Source: Carposina sasakii (taxonomy: Eukaryota > Arthropoda > Insecta > Lepidoptera > Carposinidae). Taken from it: a stretch of 64,000 nucleotides of DNA. Both the position numbers and the translations under genes were made by a program. The stretch's first letter is position 1. Every line of letters starts with the position of its first letter. The notes beneath the pieces are model-generated. The model was given only the letters and a program-made list of their open reading frames with translations. It did no database searches and had not been told where the DNA came from. Positions 54,642 through 64,000 of this stretch are shown in pieces. The DNA lies in NCBI GenBank assembly GCA_014607495.2, contig CP053156.1, forward strand, positions 14,756,001-14,820,000. The letters are read 5' to 3'.

Positions 54642-55976
54642 AAATTTTATTCGCTTAAGTTAAATTCTTTTCATACACGTACATCCTCATATAAAAGTTC
54701 GTAATAAATATTATTATTATAACGCGGGTAAAGGGAAAAGTCGCCCGAATCCTACAATAACCCAAAAGCCAACTGACACGTATCACGCGCGTCCTATCAA
54801 AACAAGAAACATTACCTGGGGGCACTATTCTTGCAACCCTCGACATACGAGTATCGTACACAACACGAGTATCGTATACAATTATGTACGAGTATGTATA
54901 CAATCACCATTCGATATTGCTCTAATGTTCCCGACTACTCGAGATAATGTTTAATTTACGCCATGCAAAAGTGCTACTAAAGTTAACTGTTACAGTTCAA
55001 CAGCAAGTAATACACGGTATACATGGTAACTGAAAAAACCATTTGATATAGAAATAATATAAATAGAATGGCTTCAGCGCTATATCTTATGACGTTTTTC
55101 TAGCTATCTTCTATGTGTAAATAATTATGTAGCGCTTTAGGCTCTCTTTTGGTTGTACCTATCATTTATTTTTTTACTATGTAATTCTTCCTTAATATAT
55201 TAATAATATATAATAATTAATATAAAATTAAGCACTTTTAAAAGTAAGCAGCATTTGCAGGACTGCTAAAGTCGTTTTTTAGGTATTCATATAATTTAAA
55301 TCATTGATTCATGTTTAATTATTAATTTATGTAGAAAAACGAGAAAATGTCGTTTTTTTGTTATTTTGTATGAGCGTTTATGTCAAGGGACGCGAAAATA
55401 GAGTCCCAGCACGGAGCAAAACTGTCCAAGTTGGGGCTCGCTAATTCAAAGGCGACGTGCCACGGTTATCGGCGTTTCCATCTTACCCGCTTTCACCTTC
55501 AGGCGTCGATACTTGCCGGTGTAATATACGAAAATACACGACGATGTTTTGGTTTTTTGTTTATATTGGTTACGTACCTGAATATAAAAGATTGGCTTTT
55601 CCATCTGGTTATTATCTTGAATATGAATAAGATTCGCTATTTCATCTAGCCATTCTATATGGACAGGAAAAGCGGAAGTTTTCGCTGGTGGGAAGTCTTG
55701 CTTCGGCTATTATCAACAAAATGAGGAAAAAACTTACTACAGGCAACCAAAAGTCGAACTCGACGTTATGAACATTCTCATACGCTGACTATACAAATAA
55801 TGCATGACAAATAGGGCAATTAACATCAATACGTGATACAGTTATCACAAAAATCCAATACCTAAATATTTACTTACCTAATCCTAATCAACTATCTTCC
55901 ATCATTTGTCAACAATCACCTAGAAAATATTCATAAACTAAAAAATATCATAAAAAAAAATAACTAAAAATAACAC
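54642..55976. other. No recognised feature
   Basis: Frames at 54655-54903 (minus) and 55380-55649 (plus) have no domain or splice support. Confidence 0.35.
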
Positions 55977-56190
55977 TTACATATAATCACGCTTTTATCC
56001 CTTACTTCTTCTGACCAATTTTGAGGGTATGGTTGAGATGTACAAGTTCGGTTAGTAGTGACAGGTGGTCAGCCCATCGCCAACAAAACACCAAGACCCT
56101 CTTGTCCCTCTACTGACTTGTACAGTATGCCCGGGAAGAAAAGCAGCTGCAGTATTATACGTTTTTTTTTCACTCCCAGAGCAGCATAGG
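55977..56190 (-). repeat. Rep-5 copy with internal deletion
   Basis: The minus strand runs CTCCTATGCTGCTCTGGGAG to AGCGTGATTATATGTAAG. The GGCCCTTGGTGCTCTGCCTA block is missing. Confidence 0.75.
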
Positions 56191-56258
56191 AGTTCACAAT
56201 TTTATACCTATACAAAAATCACTTGAGAATACATATAATTTACACTCACCTGTCTTTC

Positions 56259-56325
56259 CTATATGGGGTAGCCAGCGGCTACGAGATCTACTTTATGATC
56301 TTACAGTTCTAGCTACCTCTTTTAT
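56259..56325 (+). repeat. Rep-6 3' fragment
   Basis: GCTACGAGATCTACTTTATG and ATCTTACAGTTCTAGCTACC. Confidence 0.5.
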
Positions 56326-56756
56326 ATTATTTTGTATTATGTCAGTAAAGTTTAATTTTCTATTTATCGCCTAATATTCTTATAATTACCGATATCGATA
56401 AAATGCACTAGATCTTATATGGGTCATTATTTACACGAAAACTAACAACTCAGTGCAAGTTAAGTCCACTGACTCGACAACGACAAAACATACACGCGTG
56501 TGTAAACCTAGTATACGAGAACATTACGATCCCACGCGAGATAACCCGGCGGAATGCGTCTCTCAGCAATCTGTATTGGCTTGTTTTTGCCAGTTATCAT
56601 TACCCTAGCCCGGGGCTAGCAATATATGGTGGAAGTGCCTACATAATGTCATTAAGGCTTAATGAATGTTATGGGATTTTCTTATAGCATAAATAGCAAA
56701 CTAGCATGGAAATTATCGTAGGAATACTCGCCTTTAAGTTACAGTACTTCGACGCC

Positions 56757-56906
56757 AAATACTATTCGATGTGATCGTACTATTCGCTGTGTTCATAGAT
56801 ACTATGCGCTGTGCTCGCACGTACTATTTGCTGTGCTTGTATGTACTATTCGCTGTGCTTGTTGGTACTATTCGTTATGCTCGTAGGTACTATTCGCTGT
56901 GCTTAT
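56757..56906 (+). repeat. 22-bp minisatellite, about 7 units
   Basis: Consensus GTACTATTCGCTGTGCTTGT plus AG. The first units are diverged and the last three nearly uniform. The frame is open on plus because the unit is not a multiple of three; no gene is implied. Confidence 0.85.
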
Positions 56907-59191
56907 AATTTTAATCACATAAATATATCCCGTATCCATTTGCGTCTATTTTTAGTTTCACGTAAGGCTGTCAGAAGAAAAGTAGCCATAAGTTTTGCAA
57001 TATTCTCTCCAAATCCAGATGATGGGCTTTAATGTTCATGCTAGAACACACCAATAATTAAACATAATAACTATATCTAATAATACATTTCTATTCAGAA
57101 CTCTATGTTTGTTTTCGGACAGGTGAAAAGCATTCACTTTTCTTGTTGTATAATATTCACTGTTAGATGAAACATTAATCTACATTTTCTTTCACGCTGT
57201 TCCAATTTTCCATAAACTTGTCTATCGCGTGAGGGAGGTTCTATCACGCTTATCTAAGTTACGTAACTTCACCTTTACTCGTGCTCAAACATGCGTAGCT
57301 AATTTATACATATGAAAATTCCAGTGAGGAATGTTCTTACATAACAATTCTTAATACATAATTTATGTACATCATTTTCCTTTTCAAATATACCTTACTT
57401 TATTATTATAATTTTATGTTTGTTATTTGAAAAGAAAAATAATGTTTGATTTCGGAATATTTTATGTTGTAGTTACGAGTATATTCAATTGAAACATTTA
57501 CCATTTCGACGAATTTTAGTATTAACATTGTCAAAATTACTATTATAATTGATAAAGGTGTCATGTTGGTCGGTGGTTAACGGTTTTATATAAAAATGCA
57601 TTAATCGTCCGATCGTGATAGCTCTATTATGTAGGTATGATATGTAAGCCCAGTTACTTTGTTTTTAAGTCATCATCTTCCTGCCCTGTTCCCTCATTTA
57701 CCCTTCTTCCATTCATCCCTTTTATCCCAGTACACGCATATCCTCCCTCACACAGTCCATTCAACACTTCTTTGGTCTACCTCTTCCTTTATATCCATCC
57801 ACACTCATGCGCAACTCATTTTTAAATGAGAAATAAAATACATTGATATTTAGGTCAAATTCGTCGTATTTATAAAAGCCCTCTATTTCGGTACAAGGTA
57901 GATTTAGAGATTGTCACTAAAAAGCTGAATGACCACTACATGTCCATTCTTTGACTATGCTGTCATTTGTTTCTCTCCTTTATTTCCAATGTAGTTAGTT
58001 TCATAAAATTAGTTTAATTGCACATGTTACCCTGTATTTGTTAAAAATTTCTCTTTATTTCCTTGACTTGCTGGAAGAAATCTCTTGTAGGGATAAGCTT
58101 GCCATTGTACATGCATCTCTTCTTTTATCTGGTTTTTTTAATGTACTCGTATGTGAAATAAAGAATAACAATAAGGTACATTATCCTAGGTACTGCCAGC
58201 GTCTGTTGTTTTGAACTAATAAAAAATGATAACTTGATAGACTTGTATCATTGCCGAGTCGTAAATATTTTTTCATTTTTGGAGTGTTTTCGTATGACTC
58301 TTATTACTGACCTAAGTCACTGCTTTCACGTGTGCTATGCACTAATACCACCATTTACGAGTATGTACCTTTTTAATTATAGATATTTTTTTTTTGTTAA
58401 TTTACTATTTTCGAGTGTTTTTATAACTTTATTTCCAACCTGAGTTACTGCTTTCACTTGTACTGTGTACTGATTTTACCTTTTACCTTTGTACATATAT
58501 AGGTAGATAGTGTGTTCAAATAGTTATATCAACTTTAGTGACGCGCGTCTCTAGACGTGAGTCGGGGGCCTAATGCGTACACCTGACTTGCGGTAATGAT
58601 ACTGCATTAGATACTGTAATAATTAATTCAATCATATCTTTGTTTTATGTAACTACATAAGGGTTAAGAACAAAGTTAAAACTTATTTCTTAAACAAATG
58701 AAGTGGAATAGAATAGCATTACAGTTACTTATCTCTACTGCAAAATACTTTTAGCTTTCTTTATTTGCCCACAGTATTCCAGACATCATTTGGACTTTAG
58801 ATTTTTATATTAGTTACCCCATAGCAGCAAATGGTAACTAAAGTTGGCAGATAAATACATATAGGTATTATTCAAAAACTATTTGAAATTGAGGCATAAA
58901 TTACGCATTTTAAGTGGGTAGCATAAGTTTTTCTGGCTGTATGGTAAAAGGTATCTAATTAACCCACCTTACGCTAAATACAAGCAGTTACCGTAAAATG
59001 GAAGTTCAGCCTCGCAAATACAATTTATATGTGCTAACTGCGTGTCGAATTGGACTTTAGTAAATCGCATTACTGATACATTGTCACTCGTCCCGTGTAC
59101 ACGACGTATAAGGGAGGTAAATATTACTTCCTTAATGTCATCAATACAGAATAAGCGCTGGAAAGAATATTTATGATTATGTACTTTTGAT
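56907..59191. other. Mostly unrecognised; possible LINE fragment 57679-57815
   Basis: The pyrimidine-rich 57679-57815 (CTTCCATTCATCCCTTTTAT, CTTTGGTCTACCTCTTCCTT) resembles a lepidopteran LINE-associated sequence. The rest is AT-rich. Confidence 0.35.
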
Positions 59192-59450
59192 TGGCCGCGT
59201 GGTGCCGGCAGAGTAGATATCGTACCACCCCATGTCTGCCCGTGGGTATCGTACGAGGCGATTAAGGGTTTCCGGGAGGTGGGCAGCAGCGCCTCCCGTG
59301 TTGACAATATAGTCCAAAATACAAACTGCGGTCACCAACCCGCCTGCCCAGCGTGGTGACTATGGGCAAATACTCCTCATGGCAATCTTGTGGCGTGCCG
59401 CGGGGAAGGCCTACGTCCAGCAGTGGACTGCAATAGGCTGATGATGATGA
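59192..59450 (+). mobile_element. SINE-3 copy, full length
   Basis: GGCCGCGTGGTGCCGGCAGA to GGCCTACGTCCAGCAGTGGA and (ATG)n. The tail encodes EAYVQQWTAIG-like text minus one residue, the end of the LINE protein. Confidence 0.9.
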
Positions 59451-59459
59451 CTTTTTTTA

Positions 59460-59900
59460 TTTAGTCCTGTGCTGATGCGGGCCTTTACTAGAATACATCT
59501 ACTGCGTCTCCTTCCATAAAGAATTTAGGGACGTTTTCTCAGGCTAAACTAGCAATGTGACATAGATCATCACACCCTCTATGCTGAAAGTAGCTGTGGG
59601 AACTCCTTTATGATAATAATAATAAATAATAATAAATATTCACACACTTCACAACACATTGACCTAGTCCCACACTATGATCCCTAAGGTCTTGTGTAAT
59701 AAGCAACATGTATATAAATACATAGATAAGTATAGAAACATCCATGATTCGGAAACAAACATCGATATTCATCACATCAATGTTTGCACCTACCGGGATT
59801 CGAACCCAGGACCTACGGCGTCGCAGGCAGGGCCACTATCAACTACACCAATCGGCCGTTTATGATCGTGTAGTTCTATCTATCCTATTCCAATAACACA
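59460..59900 (+). repeat. Rep-6 copy split by SINE-4
   Basis: The left part (59460-59612) runs from CCTGTGCTGATGCGGGCCTT to GGAACTCCTTTATGAT. The right part (from about 59859) resumes TTATGATCGTGTAGTTCTAT. Other Rep-6 copies show these are contiguous. Confidence 0.8.
59613..59858 (-). mobile_element. SINE-4 copy with 8-bp target duplication
   Basis: The head CGGCCGATTGGTGTAGTTGA (minus) includes an A-box, with B-box GGTTCGAATCCCG and an (ATT)n tail. TTTATGAT flanks both sides, confirmed by the uninterrupted Rep-6 sequence elsewhere. Confidence 0.85.
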
Positions 59901-60712
59901 GCCGCGTGTATATTTATGAAAGTTGAGAATAGAAACGCGTGATACAATTTAAAAAAAAATCATGTTATTTAATGTTCGTAATTTGTTATCTATCCGTACC
60001 TTTCAGGTGTTCGGTGCTTTGAAAATAGGGAATAATTCTTTAAAATGTCCTCCGACAAAGTTCGCAGCGTATTCAGACGTCTGTTACCTCGATCGAACTC
60101 ACACAAAGGAAGGAAACTGTCTCAGTAGGCGAGTGTTCAAGTAACGAAGAAAAGCGTACCCGTATTTATAAGTTGCTTTAACCATTAGTACTTGTTACTA
60201 CCGTATCATTATGTTACTCGTTACTTGATACCACATATGATTATATTGTAGAACATACGATCAAAAACCAAACGTTTCAATACACCACTTGCGCAATCCG
60301 AAACAGTTATTATACGAAAAATACCCATGATACGAAAAATGCGAGTAACGAAACGCATTCATGAGTAACGTTTCGTTACTCGTTACTCGATGGCGGACCC
60401 GTTACTCAGTAACGAATACATAGATACGCTTTGTTATAGCTTAACTGGTAACTTGTGCTACCAAACGATGGAAAATAGGTAAAGCCACAGATAATATATT
60501 ATAACCACAAAACAACTAAACTAGCACATTATATCTCGTACATAAAAAGATCACAATTATTTTACAAACATATACTAGCTCTGTTCGCGTTGGTGTCGCT
60601 TATTGCGCTGAAGGGGTATAAAGACCGATTCCTAGACCTGAGGAGTTTGGTATCAAACACCGCGGCAAGTTTTTTTTATATATATAATTTTATATATTAC
60701 ATATATGCACAA
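59901..60712. other. No gene; GAGTAACG/CGTTACT word cluster 60120-60420
   Basis: GTTACTCGTTACT and its inverse GAGTAACGAAACG recur several times with imperfect spacing, a degenerate simple repeat. Confidence 0.4.
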
Positions 60713-61060
60713 GCGGTGATAGCCCAATGGTTAAGACGTGCACCTTCCAAGCGGGAGGCGTAAGTTCGATCCCAGTCACGGGCCTGTACCAATGAATTTA
60801 TTTAATGTACAGTTTTTAATGTTGCAAAACTGTCACTTAGCTCGTGCCTCGGAAAGCACGTAAAACCGTCGGCCCTGCGCCTGATCTCTCTCCGGTCGTG
60901 TCGGCTTTCCGCCCCATCGGACTATGAGAATAACGGATTAGAGAGTGCATCTGTGTTTGCGCACACACTTGTGCACTATAATATATCCTGCTTACCTGGC
61001 CGATCTCCGTAGAGATTGGTCGCCTTGGCCGAAATACGGTCGGAGATCATCATCATCATA
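60713..61060 (+). mobile_element. SINE-2 copy, full length
   Basis: GCGGTGATAGCCCAATGG (A-box), GTTCGATCCCAGTCACGG (B-box), body GCACGTAAAACCGTCGGCCC, CTGATCTCTCTCCGGTCGTG, CTTACCTGGCCGATCTCCGT and a (CAT)n tail. About 348 bp. This is the reference copy for the family. Confidence 0.9.
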
Positions 61061-61087
61061 TACATATATGGCTGTTTTCCCAAAAAT

Positions 61088-61280
61088 AAGGTAGCCAGAA
61101 CTGCAAAACCGCGAAGGAGATTCTACTGCTACGTTTAGCATAACGGGGTCAGATGCTAAGAATAAGTGGGCTAAGAGGGAAGTTCTCTCAGGCGATAAGC
61201 TAGCAACTTGTCACAGATAATTTACATGCTAAACGTTGCTGTGAGATCTCCATTATCTACCCCATGTCGACAATACAGCA
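61088..61280. repeat. Two Rep-6 fragments head to head
   Basis: 61088-61155 is inverse (GAAGGAGATTCTACTGCTAC), 61185-61280 direct (CTCAGGCGATAAGCTAGCAA, GAGATCTCCATTATCTACCC). Confidence 0.55.
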
Positions 61281-61527
61281 GTGTATATAATTATGTATGT
61301 ATGAATTAACGTTTGTGTCGTAATGTGAACGTGCGAAGACTCAGAATATCGAAATTCGAACTGAAACTTTATCAAAAACTATCTATCATAAAATATCTAG
61401 GAATTCCATTGGAAGTGACGTTTTGTGCAGACTTCTAACTTTGCCGGATTGTTTTATGCGGCACTTGTCTTATGATTCGAAATTGTCTATCTACAAGGTT
61501 TATTAAAAAAAAACAGTACTTTTTCTG
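61281..61527. other. No recognised feature
   Basis: AT-rich gap between Rep-6 and the next MITE. Confidence 0.3.
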
Positions 61528-61704
61528 GCTTTCCATAGCGCGTGATTTTGTGGATCATCGCCCATGGCCGACGACTACCTACCGAACGGATACGCACGCA
61601 CTAATACTTTACACGTCTGCATTATCACGGACGATCCTCTTCTCACGGTGCGTTGGTGCGGGTTAGTCAGCGTCCGTCCGCAATATCACGCACCATGGGA
61701 AGCC
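61528..61704. mobile_element. Short MITE, about 28-bp TIRs
   Basis: GGCTTTCCATAGCGCGTGAT and ATCACGCACCATGGGAAGCC are inverse with a few mismatches, extended by TTTGTGGA/TCCGCAAT-like text. Confidence 0.7.
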
Positions 61705-61952
61705 ATCAGCAGACAAAGGAAGTAGCAAATATCTAGGTACCAATAAAATGTTACAATATATCTGTTTCTGATTAAACAGGTCCATTTTAAATTAAATACT
61801 ATATAAATTAGCGGTGAAATGAACATAATGCCCGTGAGCGGTAACAATGCAGTGAAAATCCATCGAGTTAATATAAACTGAGTTTAATGAGGACGCAAGA
61901 TACTATTAAAATGTCGGTTTTACTTCTATATTTGGTTAGCATTCACTAATAT

Positions 61953-62135
61953 CATAGAGGAATAAGATGTAGACATAGAGTGCTAATGTCATAGTAACAG
62001 TTTCTTAATGTACTATACATTACACTAATAGAATTTAAGTGTCAAGGACTGGAATTGTGAGGCACCGAAAAGTCTAATGGTGCATCGAAACTGTTAGTAT
62101 GACATTAGCACTCTATGACATCTTATTCCTCTATG
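61953..62135. mobile_element. MITE-D, about 50-bp TIRs, 7-bp target duplication
   Basis: CATAGAGGAATAAGATGT plus CATAGAGTGCTAATGTCATA face CTATGACATCTTATTCCTCT and ATG. CTAATAT is present at 61946-61952 and 62136-62142. The spacer contains CAAGGACTGGAATTGTGAGG. Confidence 0.9.
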
Positions 62136-62186
62136 CTAATATGGAACAATAATTACTGTAGTTTTTTCAGTGAACTTACAGGTATA

Positions 62187-62446
62187 CAGGGTGTAACAAA
62201 AAGGGTATGTTAAGCAAAAAGCTATGTAAATAGCCCACTGTAGAGAACCTATTCACAAAATTTGAGACCCGAAATCACATGTTTATTTTTCCCGATAGTA
62301 TGGAGAATTTTTAAATATCTCAGGAATTTTCATACAATCTTGAAAAATAAAAATGTGATTTCAAGTCTAAAATTTTGGAAATAGGTTCTCTATAGTGGGC
62401 TATTTACATAGCTTTTCGCTTAACATACCCTTTCTGTTACATCCTG
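62187..62446. mobile_element. MITE-C, complete copy, TA duplication
   Basis: CAGGGTGTAACAAAAAGGGT then ATGTTAAGC pairs along its whole length with the right arm ending GCTTAACATACC then CTTTCTGTTACATCCTG. TA on both sides. Reference copy for the family. Confidence 0.9.
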
Positions 62447-62448
62447 TA

Positions 62449-62535
62449 TAGGGTGTTTTTTCGTTGCCACCTTTAACGAAGGGTACGTACTCTATACATC
62501 AAATAAGGTAAGTTTATGCCGAAAAAAATGCCATC
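62449..62535. mobile_element. CAGGATG-type MITE fragment
   Basis: GTTTTTTCGTTGCCACCTTT and GTACTCTATACATCA are the inverse of the right end of 32245-32627. It directly abuts MITE-C. Confidence 0.6.
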
Positions 62536-62622
62536 AGCTGTGACGTCACCAACATTATGACGTCATAACTCATGTCCACCATTTTAATTCGGCCATAAAG
62601 CAAGCATACATCAGACAAACTT

Positions 62623-63066
62623 ACATACTCCAAACGTACAGTACAAAAAACCTTATTTAAAGAAGCTATAAGGTAGAAGATCTCTTAAATAAAGCGAAAG
62701 TAAAGTCAAAAGCTTGCAGTTGACGCTTCTGAATCGAATTCTTGGCTTCGTGAGACGCTTTCGAGGAATTTTTCCGGAATATTCGCAATATGAGTATGCA
62801 TTTTCACATATAAATAATAGAGAAATGACGTTTTAAGTGTTTCCTTGGTTTATTGCAGCTTGTTTCTTCAGTTATCTCATGAGTTAAATTTTCTGAGAGA
62901 AAATGTCAAGAACATACATACATATAATCACGCCTTTATCCCTTACGGGGTAGGCAAAGCACCAAGGGCCGATGGAACCACATGGTGCCACTTCTGACAA
63001 ATTTTGAGGTCAGAAATGTTAAGAAGCACCGCAATTATGCAGGATGTTTGCGCTACGGACGGTAAG
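62623..63066 (+). repeat. Left arm of a large inverted duplication
   Basis: CTCCAAACGTACAGTACAAA to ATGTTTGCGCTACGGACGGT is the inverse of 63553-64000 with few differences, including a shared Rep-5 copy (62913-63010 versus 63608-63710). Confidence 0.95.
62913..63010 (-). repeat. Rep-5 copy in left arm
   Basis: CATACATACATATAATCACG to TTCTGACAAATTTTGAGG; its mirror is at 63608-63710. Confidence 0.8.
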
Positions 63067-63552
63067 GGCCAGACTCCGTATCGGCTATCTTTTTTGACAG
63101 TTCATAGTGATGATTACTCAATTTACTCAGAAACTTTAGAAATGAAAGCGGCATATATGTGTGTGTTACCAAATTTTCTCAAGTCAAAATATACCACTTC
63201 CTTTTGTTGAGTTTCAATAAGTCATCCATCATCATTGTAAATTATTAAAGGAGATAGCCGATACGGGAGCAGACACTCATCGTCTCTATCGAAAGGTCTT
63301 TAAGCAACTACTTGAAAGTACAAGTGACCAAAAGTCTAGACTATTACCAAAAAAAAAAAAACATTGCCACCCAAAAGGCATTCCGAGGCGGAAACTACAG
63401 CAATTATTGTTCCATATTAGCATAGAGGAATAAGATGTCATAGAGTGCTAATGTCATACTAACTGTTTCGATGCACCATTAGACTTTTCGGTGCCTCACA
63501 ATTCCAGTCCTTGACACTTAAATTCTATTAGTAATAATATACATTACACTAA
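63067..63552. other. Spacer of the inverted duplication
   Basis: Contains an inner inverted pair (CTCCGTATCGGCTATCT at about 63074 and GGAGATAGCCGATACGGGAG at about 63250), an A-run at 63349-63361, and an inverse partial copy of MITE-D with its right flank (63400-63535). Confidence 0.8.
63400..63535 (-). mobile_element. MITE-D partial copy with inherited flank
   Basis: CTACAGCAATTATTGTTCCA then TATTAGCATAGAGG mirrors the right flank, target duplication and right end of MITE-D at 62135-62163. It stops at ATTCTATTAGT, so one arm is missing. Confidence 0.85.
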
Positions 63553-64000
63553 ATTACCGTCCGTAGCGCAAACATCCTGCATAATTGCGGTGCTTCTTAA
63601 CATTTCTGACCTCAAAATTTGTAAGAAGTGGCACCATGTGGTTCCATCGGCCCTTGGTGCTTTGCCTACCCCGTAAGGGATAAAGGCGTGATTATATGTA
63701 TGTATGTTCTTGACATTTTCTCTCAGAAAATTTAACTCATGAGATAACTGAAGAAACCACATACCCAAGCTGCAATAAACCAAGGAAACACTTAAAACGT
63801 CATTTCTCTATTATTTATATGTGAAAATGCATACTCATATTGCGAATATTCCGGAAAAATTCCTCGAAAGCGTCTCACGAAGCCAAGAATTCGATTCAGA
63901 AGCGTCAACTGCAAGCTTTTGACTTTACTTTCGCTTTATCTAAGGGATCTTCTACCTTATAGCTTCTTTAAATAAGGTTTTTTGTACTGTACGTTTGGAG
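63553..64000 (-). repeat. Right arm of the inverted duplication, runs out of window
   Basis: Mirror of 62623-63066. The last base of the window still matches, so the arm continues past position 64000. Confidence 0.95.
63608..63710 (+). repeat. Rep-5 copy in right arm
   Basis: GTAAGAAGTGGCACCATGTG to GGCGTGATTATATGTATGTA; carried by the duplication, not a separate insertion. Confidence 0.8.

Noticed and set aside
55380..55649. 89-codon plus frame
   Set aside because: No domain, no repeat, no splice sites; composition changes midway from charged to AT-biased hydrophobic.
63004..63210. Frames in the inverted duplication, with a mirrored partner at 63544-63783
   Set aside because: Same repeat read on both arms; no coding signature.

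Overview
The window looks like a stretch of nuclear genome from a moth or butterfly (Lepidoptera). It is AT-rich and has no dense gene array, no operons and no long intact host reading frame. It carries many dispersed repeats that I associate with lepidopteran genomes: a MINE-2-type MITE with a (GTCY)n tract, tRNA-derived SINEs, a SINE ending in TGATGATGA, and many TA- or TTAA-flanked foldback elements. The species cannot be named from the sequence. All family names come from reading motifs; no database was searched.

Left end (1-3922, minus strand): the 5' part of a Ty3/gypsy retrotransposon of the mdg1/412 type. In element order it has a probable LTR, a tRNA-Arg-like primer binding site, a small ORF for a putative N-myristoylated one-pass membrane protein, a frameshifted gag, then protease and reverse transcriptase in one open frame that leaves the window. 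4-10.9 kb holds SINE and MITE copies. 10.9-12.96 kb is a 5'-truncated CR1/Jockey-group LINE (minus) with two frameshifts and an (ATTGA)n tail. 13.8-14.3 kb is a SINE split by a MITE. 14.7-15.7 kb is a pair of direct repeats around a 54-bp minisatellite. 15.78-16.19 kb may be a spliced coding fragment (plus). 16.8-33.2 kb is repeats in otherwise unremarkable sequence.

The best host-gene candidate is at 33254-33350 (minus): a short first coding exon encoding a signal-peptide-like sequence, ending in a GTAAGT donor, with an in-frame upstream stop and a TATA box about 165 bp upstream. If it is real, everything to its left may be intron. 35.6-38.35 kb is a dead CsRn1/Kabuki-type Ty3/gypsy element (gag, protease, RT, RNase H, no integrase or LTR seen).

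38-64 kb holds further foldback elements, several nested. A 43-kb palindrome is interrupted by a LINE 3' end, a SINE sits in a MITE at 46.9 kb, a SINE sits in another repeat with an 8-bp target duplication at 59.6 kb, and a 710-bp foldback lies at 52 kb. The right edge (61.9-64.0 kb) is a large inverted duplication whose second arm runs out of the window.

I found no rRNA, authentic tRNA, CRISPR array or intact DNA transposase. The window is best read as intronic or intergenic DNA shaped by successive transposon insertions.
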